Shown: one piece after another, positions 36,892 to 49,000 of the stretch
How positions within the stretch are numbered: position 1 is the first letter of the stretch
Layout: each line of letters starts with the position of its first letter
DNA from: Annona cherimola
Taxonomy: Eukaryota; Streptophyta; Magnoliopsida; Magnoliales; Annonaceae
DNA length: 64,000 bases
Assembly: GCA_030490835.1 (NCBI GenBank)
Contig: CM059972.1
Coordinates: 18,639,764-18,703,763, forward strand
Reading direction: 5' to 3'
The notes under the pieces: model-generated
The model's input: the letters and a program-made list of their open reading frames with translations, nothing else
The model's database searches: none
Told to the model about the DNA's origin: nothing
Position numbers and translations under genes: made by a program

Positions 36892-38435
36892 TGTTGGGTC
36901 CCGAATAGATGGCAAAACCCAAGAGGGGAGGGGTGAATTGGGTTCTTAAAAATTTCTTCGGTAACTTATCCCCTTGTGAGTTCAATCTCCTTAAATGAAG
37001 AAACAAAATGGAGAGCAAAGCAATATAGAAAGCAGAAATAAAATAGACGCAGATTTTTATAGTGGTTCGGGCAACCTCCCTACTCCACTCTTCCAAGCTC
37101 ACACACCTTGTGACTTGGGTTCCACTATTGCATTCCACGAATACAATTAGAGCCTCTTGCTCTCTTCTAGATTCTAGCTCTAGGGGGCATCAACAACTAG
37201 AGCCTCTTGCTCTCTTCTAGATTCTAGCTCTAGGGGGCATATAACACTTAGCACAAGTAGGTGATGAGTCACACTCCAATCACACACTACTTTGCTACCA
37301 CTTGATCTTAGCTACGCAAGCTAAATCAAGTTCAACACAAACAAATAAACAAAGAAAGAAATCTACACTTTACAGATGTGTAGCAACACTTTAGCGCAGA
37401 GAAGAACTTGAAGAATAGGCTTTGAAGATTCAGACGATGAGCTTTTTGCAGTTTGAAGCAGAGTTCTTCTTCTTTGAGTGGCTTGATCTCTTTAGAGCTC
37501 TTGAATGTAGTAGTTAAGCACACTTAATGATTCTCAGCTACTTCCCTCGTTCACCATGAATGCTATTTATAATTTTGGAGGGAATCCGAACGTTAGAAGG
37601 TAGGTGGCGCGCATTTAATGCGCCAACGTTCGAATTAATTCCGACCGTTGCGACCCAAGTCGCATGTGGAGTCGACTTCGGATGCGACTTCGCCCAAGTC
37701 GCAGATGGAGTCGACTTCGGGTGCGACTTCGCCTTCTGCTCGCAACTCCAAGTCTCAGGTCGGGTCGACTTGGGTTCCGACTTGACCCAAGTCGCAGGTG
37801 GAGTCGACTTCGGCTTCGACTTCACCTCGTCAGATGGCTTCACGAACTTTTGTGAATCTTGAAAATCTTGACTTTGATTCATCTTGAATCTTGACTCATG
37901 TAATCTTAGATATCTTCTTGATTTGAATGATTGAGTTTATGCTTCTTGCTTGTACTTGGATTTGTCTTCAAATGTTTCAGCTTGAGTATCTATGTTGCCT
38001 TGATCTTCATCTTCATCTAGTTTGGCTTGAAATCAAGTAATCCAGAACTTGTCATTTGAAGTTTTCCGTCTGCCTGAGCGAAGTCGATGTCTGAGTCGAC
38101 TTCGGCTGCGACTTCATCATGTCCGTTTACTCTTTTCAACTCTGGATGCTTGAAGTCGATGTTGGAGTCGACTTCGTCTGCGACTTGACTTCCCAAGTCG
38201 CAAGTGGAGTCGACTTGGCCTGCGACTTCACTTGTTCTTCTCCCATTTTCAACTCTGGATGCTTGAAGTCGATCTTGGAGTCGACTTGGTATACGACTTG
38301 GCTTCCATACTTGATTTTCTTCAAATGAATATTCCTTAAACATTTCCACAAACTTGTTAGTAGCCAAGACTTTCTCAAATTGATTTGTTAATCATCAAAA
38401 CATAGATTTAGCTAGTGTTCCTCATGTTTCCAACA
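36892..38435 (-). repeat. 5' LTR of Sirevirus-like copia element
   Basis: 1,544 bp, TG...CA ends, followed outside by target duplication ACACC (38436-38440). It is identical in length to the 3' LTR, with three substitutions noticed. TATA box (TATAAATAG on the - strand) at 37563-37571; palindromic arrays at about 37656-37825 and 38066-38310 lie upstream of it, i.e. in U3. Confidence 0.97.
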
Positions 38436-38644
38436 ACACCCTTACCTCCAAATCCTTCTACCATAAGCTGGTCATCTCACCTCTCCTCTCATTGTACTCC
38501 ATAGAGAAGCAGCATTTGAATCCCACACTTCTCCTAATATAATCCATTTCTAAAACTCTCTTTTTTATCTTCAATAGGAAAGCCAAAATGGAAGCTTGTC
38601 TCCTAATAATGATTGCAAATTCAAATTGTCTGTGACTTTTCTAC
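38436..38644 (-). pseudogene. Degenerate LINE, middle segment (endonuclease)
   Basis: About 200 bp between the two LTR-type insertions. On the - strand it keeps endonuclease-like coding traces (RRQASILAFLLKIKKRV, MDYIRRSVGFKCCFSMEY, LWWKDLEV), consistent with the apurinic endonuclease domain that precedes the LINE reverse transcriptase. The right edge is the TCTAC duplication at 38640-38644. Confidence 0.75.
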
Positions 38645-40283
38645 TGTGGCGCCCCGAACCAGGGTGCCTAGAAGCCTTACTCCGGGATCGTTTTGATTGG
38701 TAAACGTGACTCAGGATTGTTGCCCTGATCACACGGCAGAATTTATATATATATATATATAATCAATACATGAAAAATTCTCATCTTTCATTCAACTTGA
38801 AATATAATTCACATACCACAGTTATAATCAAAAGTTGTTCCATAAACATTTTCATTGGAATAAAAATATTCATTTCCATCTCAAAATTATCATCATTTTC
38901 TTTACATAAAATTTACATATACAACATTCATATCAAAACTACATAACACTTGGCATGCTGCCTTCATCATCATTTCCTGTCTGTCGTTGAAAAAGTATGG
39001 GTGAGTAATAATACTCAGTAAGCAAGCTATACATAATTTTTCAATCATTTTCATGCATTTCATAAAATGCAAATGCAATGCATATATAGCATTCATGACA
39101 TTACTTTGGATGTGACGCTAGCTAAGCGCTCATCCCATACATGCTCCCATCTCAGGGAGGTCGCCGCCGGCCTGGGCCTATATAAGCGACTTGTCGATAG
39201 TGAGGGGGACATCCGGTCCGCTTACTACCTCAACTAAGGTTTATTCCTCGTGCACATGCACATTCACATACACATGTCAGCATGCCATTTGCAAATCATA
39301 AATAATTTCATAAAAAGCATTTAATAAACAATTTAACAAACACATTTCAGTTCATGTAAAGCAGTTATAGGTATGACCAACCTTAAAATAATTTCATAAA
39401 GCAATTCACAAACAATTTCAAGCATTTTGGAAATAATTTGCAAAACATATAACTTGCTTACCTTCTCAGTGGGTGTCTTCGACCTTCTCTTTTCCTTTTC
39501 TTATTTAAGAAAAAAGGATAATTTTATTTCTTCTATTCAAGCTGCTTCCTATGCAAGCTCTATAATATTTGGGCATTATTTCCTTATATGGATATTTTTA
39601 TCTATAGGTTCCTCAAAATTTACATCCTTATATTTAAATATTAATCTCAAATTTTTTCCAAAATCACGCTGTCACTGTAGCAAATCACTGTAGCAATTTA
39701 TTGTAGTAAATTACTATAGCAGTTACTGTTCACATAGACGTGATTACTGTTCATGGGTTCCAAAAATTGATATTTTTTCCAAAAATAAAAAATACCATGA
39801 CATAGCTTATGCCTAGTATATCATAGGACATTTCATACATTTTGAATTTATCATCATTTACTTGGCAAAAAAAATTATTTTCTCTATATACTAAAAATCA
39901 ATATAAATTCACTTAAACGTAATCCTTAATTCCAAAAATTATGAAATTAATATATCATTATTCCAACATCATATTTATCATAATCATATAATTCAAATCA
40001 TCATTTATTAATTTTGGAGCATTATCTTCACATATCATATGTTATCTTCCCGAATACCCTATATTCGCTCCAAATTTTTTATGCTTTGGCATAATTTCAT
40101 TTAAGCATCATTTCTATACTTATTTCTCATGCTTAGGTATTATCTAAGCATATTTTTACCCTACTTAACATCCAAAAGAAATTTGGGTAGAAATCACTTA
40201 CCCGAAGTGGAGATACGCCTCTTTTTCTCACACTTTCTCTCTCTAACTTACTCTTTTCTTTCCTTGGACGTGTGGGATGGTTT

Positions 40284-41572
40284 TGTTGGCCCCGAGTTTA
40301 TGGCAAAACCCAAGAGGGGAGGGGTGAATTGGGTTCTTGAAAAATTCTTCGGTAACTTAAAAACTTAACCCTTATAATTTCAATCCCCTTGATGAAACGT
40401 GATATGAGATAGAATGAGAGGGTGCAAATGGAATATAAAAATATAAACAATCAAACCAAATAAGAGACAACAATATATAGTGGTTCGGGCAACCTTCCCT
40501 ACTCCACTCTTCCAAGCACACACCCGTTGTGTCTTGGGTTCCACTATTGTATTTTCAATACAATCTAGAGCACCCGCTCTCTTCTAGATTCTAGCTCTAG
40601 GGGGCATATACAATAATCACTTGTTGGTGAGACCAACTCCAACCAATCAAGCAAAACCCGTTAGTGAGACAAACTCAAACCAACCCCCTGTTTTGCTTCT
40701 TCTTGAATTCGGTCTCCAATACCGATCCAAGGCAACAACACAAAACAAAATAGACAAAAGAGAAATTATACTTTACAACGTGTATTCGATAAGCTCTGGA
40801 AGCTCCTTGTCTTGTGGAGATGATAATCTTTGAAGCACACTTGAGAGTTGTAGCACTTGAAGCTTCAATAGTTGTTCAAATAACTTCAACACACTTGAAT
40901 ATTAGAAGATGAAAGCCCAACTTGTGTTTTTCTCTTTCTTTCCTCCTTCTCTCTAACCTCCACGTTCATTCTTCAATGGTATATATAGAGGAAAAAAGGT
41001 TCCAGCCGTTGGAGTGGAGGTTCACGCGCATCTAGAGCTCCAACGTTCGGATTTTCGACCGTTACGAGTTGAAGTCATAAGTGGAGTCAACTTCGGATTA
41101 GTGGAGTCGACTTCGGATGGGTGAAGTCGACTTGGGGTGCGACTTCGTTTTGTAAAAACTCGCTGTCAACACTCTGTTCAAAATTCTGGCCTTGAAGTCG
41201 CAGGTGAAGTCGACTTGGGCTGAGTGAAGTCGACTTCGGATTTGTGAAGTCGACTTAGGATGCGACTTCACTTTGCTGTTTTGTCCGAAGTCGTAGGCAA
41301 AGTCGACTTGGGCTGGGACTTCACCCAAGTCGCAAGCGAAGTCGATTTGGGCTGAGACTTCACTTGCTGAACTTGCAATTTACGAACTTTGAATGCTTGA
41401 AACTTAAATTACTTCGTCTTTTCATATTTATACACATAATTTAGAGACAAAACATCTGAGAACACTTAGACAAATGTGTTAGATTCTTTTTAATAATATT
41501 TCAATTATTTGTTAATCATCAAAATCAAATTAACCATTCTATTCGATAAGCACATAATCAATAATCTCAACA
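40284..41572 (-). mobile_element. Solo LTR related to the Sirevirus-like element
   Basis: 1,289 bp, starting TGTTGGCCCCGAG and ending AATCTCAACA, with perfect 5-bp duplication GGTTT (40279-40283 and 41573-41577). It shares the first ~70 bp (GGCAAAACCCAAGAGGGG and onward), the AGTGGTTCGGGCAACC block and the GTCGACTT arrays with the LTRs of the element at 30022-38435, but is clearly diverged elsewhere, so it is a different subfamily. The - strand TATA (TATATATA) is near 40978, with the palindromic array from about 41070 upstream of it. Created by LTR-LTR recombination. Confidence 0.93.
41070..41372. repeat. Palindromic GTCGAC array in solo LTR
   Basis: Eight or so repeats of GAAGTCGACTT-type units mixed with TGCGACTTC and AAGTCGCA. 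The motif is the same as in the full-length element's LTRs and begins at almost the same distance (about 85-90 bp) upstream of the TATA box. Confidence 0.85.
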
Positions 41573-42490
41573 GGTTTGGGGACTTGGAATGGCTCAAATG
41601 GAGCTGGGTTTTGATGGCCTTGGATGTTCACCCTGCTGTTCTATTTATAGTGTTGCATTTTTCAAAAATTTAGAATTTACCCCTAGCTTTGAGGTATTTA
41701 ATTATAAATTGGTATTTCTTTTTAATTTCAAAAATTTCTTTGAGCCAAGAGCTGCCCACCCTAGGCCTGCTCCAGCCCCCCTATGCAGCCCTATTTTTTA
41801 CCTATTTTTTATTTTTAAAATTAATTAAATTAGGCTAAATTAATCTTAGCCATTGATTAAAGATGATGATGATTAATGACCATTGATCTTGGTCAAACCT
41901 CCAGCCACCCTAGCCTGCTCCAGCCCTGCAGCAGCTGCCTTTTAATTAATTTTTTTATTTTTTAATTATTTATTTTAAATAAAAAGTCAAAAGTTAATTA
42001 ATGTAAAGTTGGGTTACTTTTTTATCTTCATTTGATTTATCATCTTGACCCTTGATTTGTGATTTTCATCATATCTTAACCCATTCATCATGTCTATCAT
42101 GAATTTTTAACCATCCATAAAAAATTTCATCAAAATCCGACGCCCGGATTGCAAATTATGAATTTTTCTTTATTTTTCCACTAAAATCCAAAATTGAATT
42201 AAAATATTCAAAAGAATTGCTATCTCGTCCTGTAGTGATTAAATATCTATTTCATCTTTTTGTGATTAGGTTAATCCAAGTGATTAACTCTAAATCGCGT
42301 GTCTTAATCTCCGGTTACTATTCACGTTTACTATTCACAGGGTTAAGTTTCTAATTGCATTATTTCAATCTCCAATACATATATCCATCAATATAATTAA
42401 TGAATTTTTATTTATCATAAAAATAATTATAAAAAAATCTAGGGTTACAATGTCGAAATGACGCGTATACGGTCGGGGTTTCACATCTAC

Positions 42491-43420
42491 CCCACAGCAA
42501 TTCCATATTAGGATTGCCTTTACCCTTGGTAGGGTTGGAAAAATGCCCCAAAACCCCGCCACTATTTCTTATGTTTCCTCTCCTCCATCTATAAGTTTGC
42601 ACTTCTTATCATCCCTACTTTTCTCTTCATTCCATTCTTTTTCTTCTTCCTTCTGAGATCTCTTCCATCCTTTAGCCTCCCTTTCTTTTTATATTCCTTC
42701 TTTTTTCACACAATCCCTCCCCTTCTTCTTAATTGCAACTTCATTTCCCTCCTTCCCCCCTAGATGACTTAGGAGGATATTCTTTACTTCCTACTAGTCA
42801 CTTCTAGTTTTTCCCACTCTCTGAGGCTTGCTTTCTACTTCCCTACTCCAAATTGTCTCCTCCTAGCTTCTTCTATTCCCATGTGACTCTTCCCCCTCCA
42901 TCCCCCTTGTTGACTTCTCCCTTTTGGGTATATCCTCTTCCTGCTCCTTCAACATGATTTAATATACTTAATGATATCTCCTCTTGTCTTACCCCTTGTA
43001 CCTTAGCTCTCGTGGCCCCTCTTAATCCATCCCTCCTCCTTCCTCTCACACTATAAGGTCCTCCCAATTTATTTTTAATAACTCATGTTGCTTTCTCCTT
43101 GATTTATCTCTAACTCACTTGACAATGGCCTTATCTGTGCCATCTCTTTTTCCTTAGCTGTCATCGTACCTTTCTATCATACTGAAAACTTAGTCATTTT
43201 CTTCTCTGTGATTCTCCTTGAGTGAAAAGCCCTCTTCTAAGAGGTTTTCTTGCATCAACTTCAACCTTAATTTTTAGGCTATTTTTTAACACCACAATAT
43301 CCATGCATTTGTCAAAGGATTGCCCGAATAGGTCTCCCAAGGCTTTCTTCTCGATTTTTCTTCTAGTGATCTATGGTTTCTTTTGCAAATATTTGAAATT
43401 TATAGTGTGTATCTTCTAAA
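42491..43420 (-). pseudogene. Degenerate LINE, 5' segment (ORF1 end, ORF2 start)
   Basis: Outer part of the LINE split by the insertions. Near 42490-42520 the - strand encodes KAILIWNCCG, the decayed start of the endonuclease (usual form ends WNCRG). At about 43225-43330 the - strand keeps LKIKVEVDARKPLRRG, typical of the DUF4283-type ORF1 protein of plant LINEs. Between them are only scattered traces. Total LINE sequence without insertions is about 5 kb. Confidence 0.75.
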
Positions 43421-44139
43421 CATACCGTATAGTGAAATACAATTACGCATACTTGGGCAATATAGACCTAATGATATGGATATGGAGATGTCTATATGGC
43501 CATTTTTGTTTTAAAATATTTTCCAATCTAAATGATTTATTATTTTTCATAAGTATTTATTTATGATTCAAAAATTATATACATTGAGACTTTTAAATAA
43601 TATATTATATATTTCTTAAAATACTTAAGAATTGTTTACCTTAAAAATAAAATAGATAGATTAGATAGAAACAAATTGTTTAAAATAAGAGGGGCAGCCG
43701 ATGGCTGTACTTTGAAGCATTACCCTTCAAATAAGAAAGGCAGTTGATGACTGTGCTTAAAGCATTGCTCTATTCTAATAAGTAGGAATCCATTTCCATT
43801 GAAGTACTGACACCCCTCATATTATTTAACGTCATTAGTTTGATTACTAAACATCATTTGAAATGAAGTTTAGTTGGATCTTGCTTGCTTAAAAAGTTTA
43901 TATATATTTATGTATAAATTATAAAACATACCAATGTTGTAATACTGTATTCGGATGGTGCATTTAATATTCATTTATAAATGCATTATAATGCTTTAAT
44001 AAAATTTCTAATGTTAAATTAAGAACTTTAAACCTAGAAATAAATCAAACTATTTTATTTTATTAAATATATACTTTAAAATTGATGGGTCCTCTAAAAT
44101 GGTCTAATTTGCATGAAATTTCATCTCTTAATTTAAAAA
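43421..44139. other. Gene-free AT-rich stretch
   Basis: No gene or clear repeat. Near 43690-43780 there is a short repeated phrase (GGGCAGCCGATGGCTGT... / GGCAGTTGATGACTGT...), a minor local duplication. Confidence 0.5.
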
Positions 44140-45006
44140 GTGCTTAGAAGCAATTTCATACAACCCTTTCCATTTTTAGATGATTAATATAAAATTCAAT
44201 ATATTCATTATATTTAAAATAATTTGTTAGCTAGAAAACTAAGTTTCATCGAAATTAAATATGTACATAGGCCATATTTAGTCAAAAATAGATATACTCA
44301 TTTGTAAATTAGAAAAAACATTTCAACCCATTCACATATATACTAAAATCTAATAATATTTTATTGGTCATGCCTAAATGCTCCCAGGTACACTTAAACT
44401 CTGTACACCTGGGTGCATTTAACTCATTTTTTATTTTTCAAAATTTTTTGTATACAACTATTAATTTAAGTGTATTTAACATATGTATTAATTTTTGTCA
44501 TTTTTGGAGATTATTAAAAATGTCACCTATTTTTAAAAATGTAAAAAATCTACCAATTTCTCAAAATGTAAAAATTGATACACATGTTAAATACGCTTAA
44601 ATTAATAGTTGTATAAAAAAATTCAAACAAATAAAAAAATAGATATTTACACCCATGTGCACCAAGGAGCATCTATGATCATGGTCCAATATTTCATAGA
44701 ACATTTATCTATGTAGTGGTAATATTTTAGGTGGTTTAGATATTGAAAATACTACTTAAAATTAATATTTAGCATTAAATCATTTTATTATGTTGATTTT
44801 AAATATTTATAGAAATGATACATTTACAGTATTCATAATAATATAAATGATGCTAAAACAAATGAAATAATATCGAACAAATGAAAAGATTTTCATGATA
44901 ATATAAATGATATTAAATATAATAACTAAAGTGGATTTTTCATCAACTATCAGAATATTAAAAATAAAGAAATACATAAAAGAAAGGTTTTATTGAAGTT
45001 GAGCAC
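44140..45006. mobile_element. MITE family B, copy 1 (interrupted)
   Basis: Related to the elements at 61204-61688 and 63307-63824: shared AACTAAGTTTCATC, ATTTTATTATGTTGATTTT and TTTTTCATCAACTATCA phrases. Ends GTGCTTAGAAGC and complement of GAAGTTGAGCAC. Flanks ATTTAAAAA (44131-44139) and ATTAAAAAA (45007-45015) match 8 of 9, consistent with a Mutator-like 9-bp duplication. A family C MITE is nested inside. Confidence 0.75.
44365..44687. mobile_element. MITE family C, copy 1, nested in family B
   Basis: 323-bp element with inverted ends (TGGTCATGCCTAAATGCTCC and the complement of GGAGCATCTATGATCATGGTCC) and long complementary arms (ATTAATTTAAGTGTATTTAAC against GTTAAATACGCTTAAATTAAT). The flanks AATATTTTAT and AATATTTCAT form a 9-10-bp duplication with one mismatch, splitting a sequence that is continuous in the other family B copies. 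Confidence 0.85.
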
Positions 45007-45015
45007 ATTAAAAAA

Positions 45016-46075
45016 TAATTTCAAATATAATAAGAGGAGTGTATCTTGATTTCATTATCGTTGTGCCCCATCTAAAAAACTTCTACACCTGCTTTACATG
45101 ACCTTAAATAAAGTGAGACACAGTTAATATAAGGGGACGTTTAGTAATGTGTAAAATTGTGGAATTGTGGGAAATTATGGAAAATGAAAAAGAGAATATT
45201 TTGATAAATGTGTGATTGCTTGGAAATGGTAGGGGTATAGTTGGAATAAATATGTTTATTGTATATAGTTGGTAAGGAAAATGATTAGAATGTAAGGGTA
45301 AAAATGAAAAAAATAGTGTGATTAATAGAGTAATGATTGACTTCGGGAAATTAGCCAAATTCTCATGCAAGTCATCACCATTTCAAAATAAGTTTAACAA
45401 TAAAAAAATCTTCAATATATTTTTTCCTACCCACCCATTCGAATGTCTGAATCGGATAAATTTTAAAATTAAATAAAATAATTATCTACAAGATTCCTTG
45501 TAGTATGGCCGTAGGATAAATCCAAAATGCAGAGCCATACAGACCAGCGGAGCGGCCACCACATGGCACATGGTGGGCCATGCATGCGAAATGGGCTAGA
45601 TCTGCTGTGCAGTACTAGTAGCAGTGATCATCCCATGCATACAAGTTGGTTTCCATCGCGACTGTCCGCCACACGGGCGGCATGCATGATCCTGCGAGAC
45701 GCCCCAGAGTCCACAGTACACCCGCTTCCCGTCGCAGGAACTCTGGCAATCCCCTGAGCCGAGGAGTTCGTTTCCCTTTGGTAGACATTTCTGCAACGCC
45801 TCATTTCAATTATACTCTCGCTCTCTCTTTTCTATTCCCGAACGATCTACATCGTTGAAAAATGACGAACGAGAAATTTTAATTTTCATCAAAGTGTAGA
45901 GTTTTCATTTCAACGGTTCAGACCATCCTATATCTTTCACTTTCTGTCCAACCTTGTCCACGAGTCTCTGCTCTCCGCGATGGAAAACAAAACAAACTCC
46001 ACGAGCAGTTAACGATCTGTCCATCTCTCGCTCTCTCTCCCGCCAGTCCCAGGTCCCAGCACGGTCTCCACTCGC
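45016..46075. other. Upstream region of hydrolase 1
   Basis: 45130-45360 is a low-complexity purine-rich segment of unknown origin. 45520-45900 is higher-GC DNA with CATG-rich words. The pyrimidine-rich CTCTCGCTCTCTCTCCCGCC stretch around 46025-46050 looks like the hydrolase 5' leader. A weak TATA-like CTATATC lies near 45930. No separate gene is supported. Confidence 0.45.
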
Positions 46076-49000
46076 ATGGCGCCCTCCGCTTTCCTCCCTG
46101 CCGTCTTCCTGTCCCGCGCCACAACCATTCTCCGCAACTCCCTCAAGCGCCTCTTCAGCTTCGTAATCCTCCGGGACTTCGTCATCTCCCTCTTCTTCCG
46201 CTACTGCGGCCTTTCCCCCGCCGCCGTCCGTCTCGACGGACAAACCTCCCTCGCCCTCTGGCGCCCCGCGCGCCCCCGCCCCGGCCGCCCCACCCTCGTA
46301 CTCGTCCACGGCTTCGGCGGCAACGCCAAATGGCAGTGGGTGCACCAAATCCACGCTCTCACCGAATCCTTCAACGTCTACGTACCCGATCTGATCTTTT
46401 TCGGCGACTCCGTATCCGACAGCGACGAGCGGTCGGTGGAGTTCCAGGCGCGATGCGTCGCGGAGGGACTGAAGCGGGTGGGACTGAGGAGCTACTCGGT
46501 TTGCGGGATCAGTTACGGTGGTTTTGTGGCGTATCGGATGGCGGTGGCCCTCGGTGAGGAAGTGGTCGATAAGGTGGTGATTCTGACGGCCGGGATCTGC
46601 GCGACGGAGAGAGAGAGGGAGGAGATGAAGCAGAGGAGGTTGGACGGCAAGGATATCGTGGAGCTCCTGATGCCGGAGAGGGCGGAGGATTTGAGAGCTC
46701 TGATGGAGCTCTCGATGTACAGAGTTCCGTGGGTCCCATTATTTGTGCTGCAGGATTTTGTACGGGTACATTGTTGCAACTTCCCCTCATCGCCGCTTAA
46801 TTATGCAATTTTTTTAAATTTTTCATTATTATTTAGGTTTCCAATCATTATTTTACATTTTTTAAGCACTTATCACATTATTTTATTTTTATTCTCTTTA
46901 ATGGCGTCCTAATTATCAACTTTTTCCAATTTTTCAGTCGTCACGAACACAAATGTTTTTTTAATTTAATTTTATTATTGTTGTATTTTCGGCCTGCGGG
47001 ATCCACTCAATAAAAAGAAACCCGTCTTGACGTTGGGTTACTGTGCCTCGTGATACGCTGACGACGGCACCTTTGCCTCTTCAGTCGGCCGAAAGCACAC
47101 GTCAAAAAGAAAAGGTTGGAAGTGATTACGAACTACCAATCATTCAAATTTATTCCATTTGCATTTGGTTCCCCCTTTCCATTTATTTCACCATTTTAAT
47201 CCTTTGTGGATTTTGTGATAAATGTAGATGAGAATGAAAAAGAACGCCATGTGAATAACAAGTAGCTATATGAAACTTTCTAGATTATAAAATGTTGCGA
47301 TTCTAAATAGTAATTTAGATATTCGGTTGCAAATATCCAAACACGAGGGCTAATATCAAAGCTAAAGGCTGTATTTTGCAGAAGCCCTGCATTACCTGCC
47401 CAACCGAAATACTCAAATTATTTTGATAAGACTCTCGCATGGGCGGCATTATTTCAAAATGTGCCAGATTTAGAGTGTCTTTGTTTTCTTATAAAATCTT
47501 TCCATTTAAAACTTTTTAATTTTCATAATTACTTTATTTTTAATTATTTTTCCACATCTTCCTGTACAAATTACTTTACTTTTCAATTATTTTTACACAG
47601 CTATCTATACAATTAATTTATTTATTTTAACTTTATTCTTCGTTATTACTCTTATTCTATCACATCATTTTCTCTTATTTTAAAAATTTTTATACTAAAA
47701 ACTTTCATCAAAAAATTTTACCAGTTTCTAAACACACCCTTAATATAAAAAAAATTATTTAGATTTGTAAATGCAAATGCATCTACGTTGGAGGGAAACT
47801 TGCCAAGGTACAAATTCTGATTATCTTCTTGGAGAGTTCTTATTAGCTTTTGTTTTAGAGCATATTTAGGGAGTGATAAAACTTATGATGGAAAGTTTTC
47901 TAAGTAAAAATTTTTAAAATGAGAGAAAATGATATAATATGATACGAGTAATGATAAAGATAAAGAGAATAAAGTTAAAATGGATAGGTTAGATATATGA
48001 GTAGTTGTATGGAAATGATTGAAAATTATGGTAGTTATATAGAAAGAAATGAAAAAATAATTAAAAAATAGAGTAATTATAGAGAGCCAAAAAGTTTTAA
48101 TTTGAAATGTTTTTTATGTAAACAAACACCCCCTTGATCAAAAGAGTTCAGATTAGCTTTAAAATGCATTTAATTACGTGGTCCATCAAATCTTTTACTA
48201 GGTTAATATTTACATTCCCAGTTAAACATTTAGTTTTTATTATACTGATTGGATTTGGTTCCCAGCGTCACTAGAAATAAATGGAAAATGAAGAAATCCC
48301 CAGCAGGATCTCTCATTATATAAGCTGATTTCTGGCTATATCCCACAACATTGCTGCTGGGGGCTCAAAATTTCTCCCGAAGCGGTAAATGAAGCCCACC
48401 TGTTTTTGCCAAAAATCCTTGCTTAAATCCTAAATCTTAATGCATGTTGTCATAATTTTTATTTTGGTAAATCATACACAAGTGCCTTTTGTCTTTTTGT
48501 CTACACTTATGTCTTAGGCAAGTGAATGCTGGTGAAAACGTATGAGTCATATTATCCACTTTTACAAATATGTAGTTATATCTGAAATAAATAAGAGTAA
48601 AACTTTTGGTCATATTATACTTGACTGGGTAATATTCTCATATCTTTTAAAGGTTTGGAGTGTTTCTAGACCGTATCTAGTCATTTTGACTTTATAAACA
48701 TGAGGCTTTTGCCACAGAGATTCGCTGATGATTCATTTGGTCTTGTCATGGGGTAACAGACTAGACTGATCACACTAATTTCACCACCAGTATTTGTTTT
48801 TATTTGCTTTTTGGCTATTGTAAATACTTCTGTTGCTGCCATCATTTATATTTATGTTTTCTTTTTACTTCACATTTTCTACTATCAAAAGCACACTCAT
48901 TCTCGTTTGTTTTGGCATGTATTTTCAGGTAATGTACAACAAATATAGGAAGGAGAGAATAGAGATGCTGAGGGAATTGCTTTCCAGAAAAATAGTGGAT

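Larger units (their letters stand above)
30022..38435 (-). mobile_element. Sirevirus-like Ty1/copia retrotransposon
   Basis: 8,414-bp LTR retrotransposon on the - strand, inserted in the LINE with 5-bp duplication ACACC (30017-30021 and 38436-38440). Order 5' to 3' on the - strand: LTR, primer-binding site complementary to initiator Met-tRNA, long gag with coiled coil, pol in copia order (protease, integrase, reverse transcriptase, RNase H), several polypurine tracts, LTR. A gag of over 600 residues with two CCHC knuckles, multiple polypurine tracts and palindromic LTR motifs fit the Sirevirus (SIRE/Maximus) lineage. The LTRs are about 99.8% identical, so it is young, but pol carries one nonsense codon and one frameshift. 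Confidence 0.95.
38645..42485. mobile_element. Non-coding LTR-type insertion (probable solo LTR)
   Basis: Begins TGTGGCGCCCCGAACC and ends GGGGTTTCACA (TG...CA), flanked by perfect 5-bp duplications TCTAC (38640-38644 and 42486-42490), with LINE sequence on both outer sides. Without the nested solo LTR and its duplication it measures about 2.55 kb and has no coding region, so it is most likely a solo LTR, otherwise a non-autonomous element. CACTGTAGCA and TTACTGTTCACA repeats near 39665-39760 and the TGTGGCGCCCCG start recall Tekay/Del-type gypsy LTRs; that assignment is tentative. Confidence 0.8.

Noticed and set aside
45527..45858. Short frames upstream of hydrolase 1
   Set aside because: Overlapping frames on both strands without domains; likely promoter/leader DNA.
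46509..46790. Antisense frames over hydrolase 1 exon 1
   Set aside because: Mirror of the GC-rich coding exon; no start context or domain.
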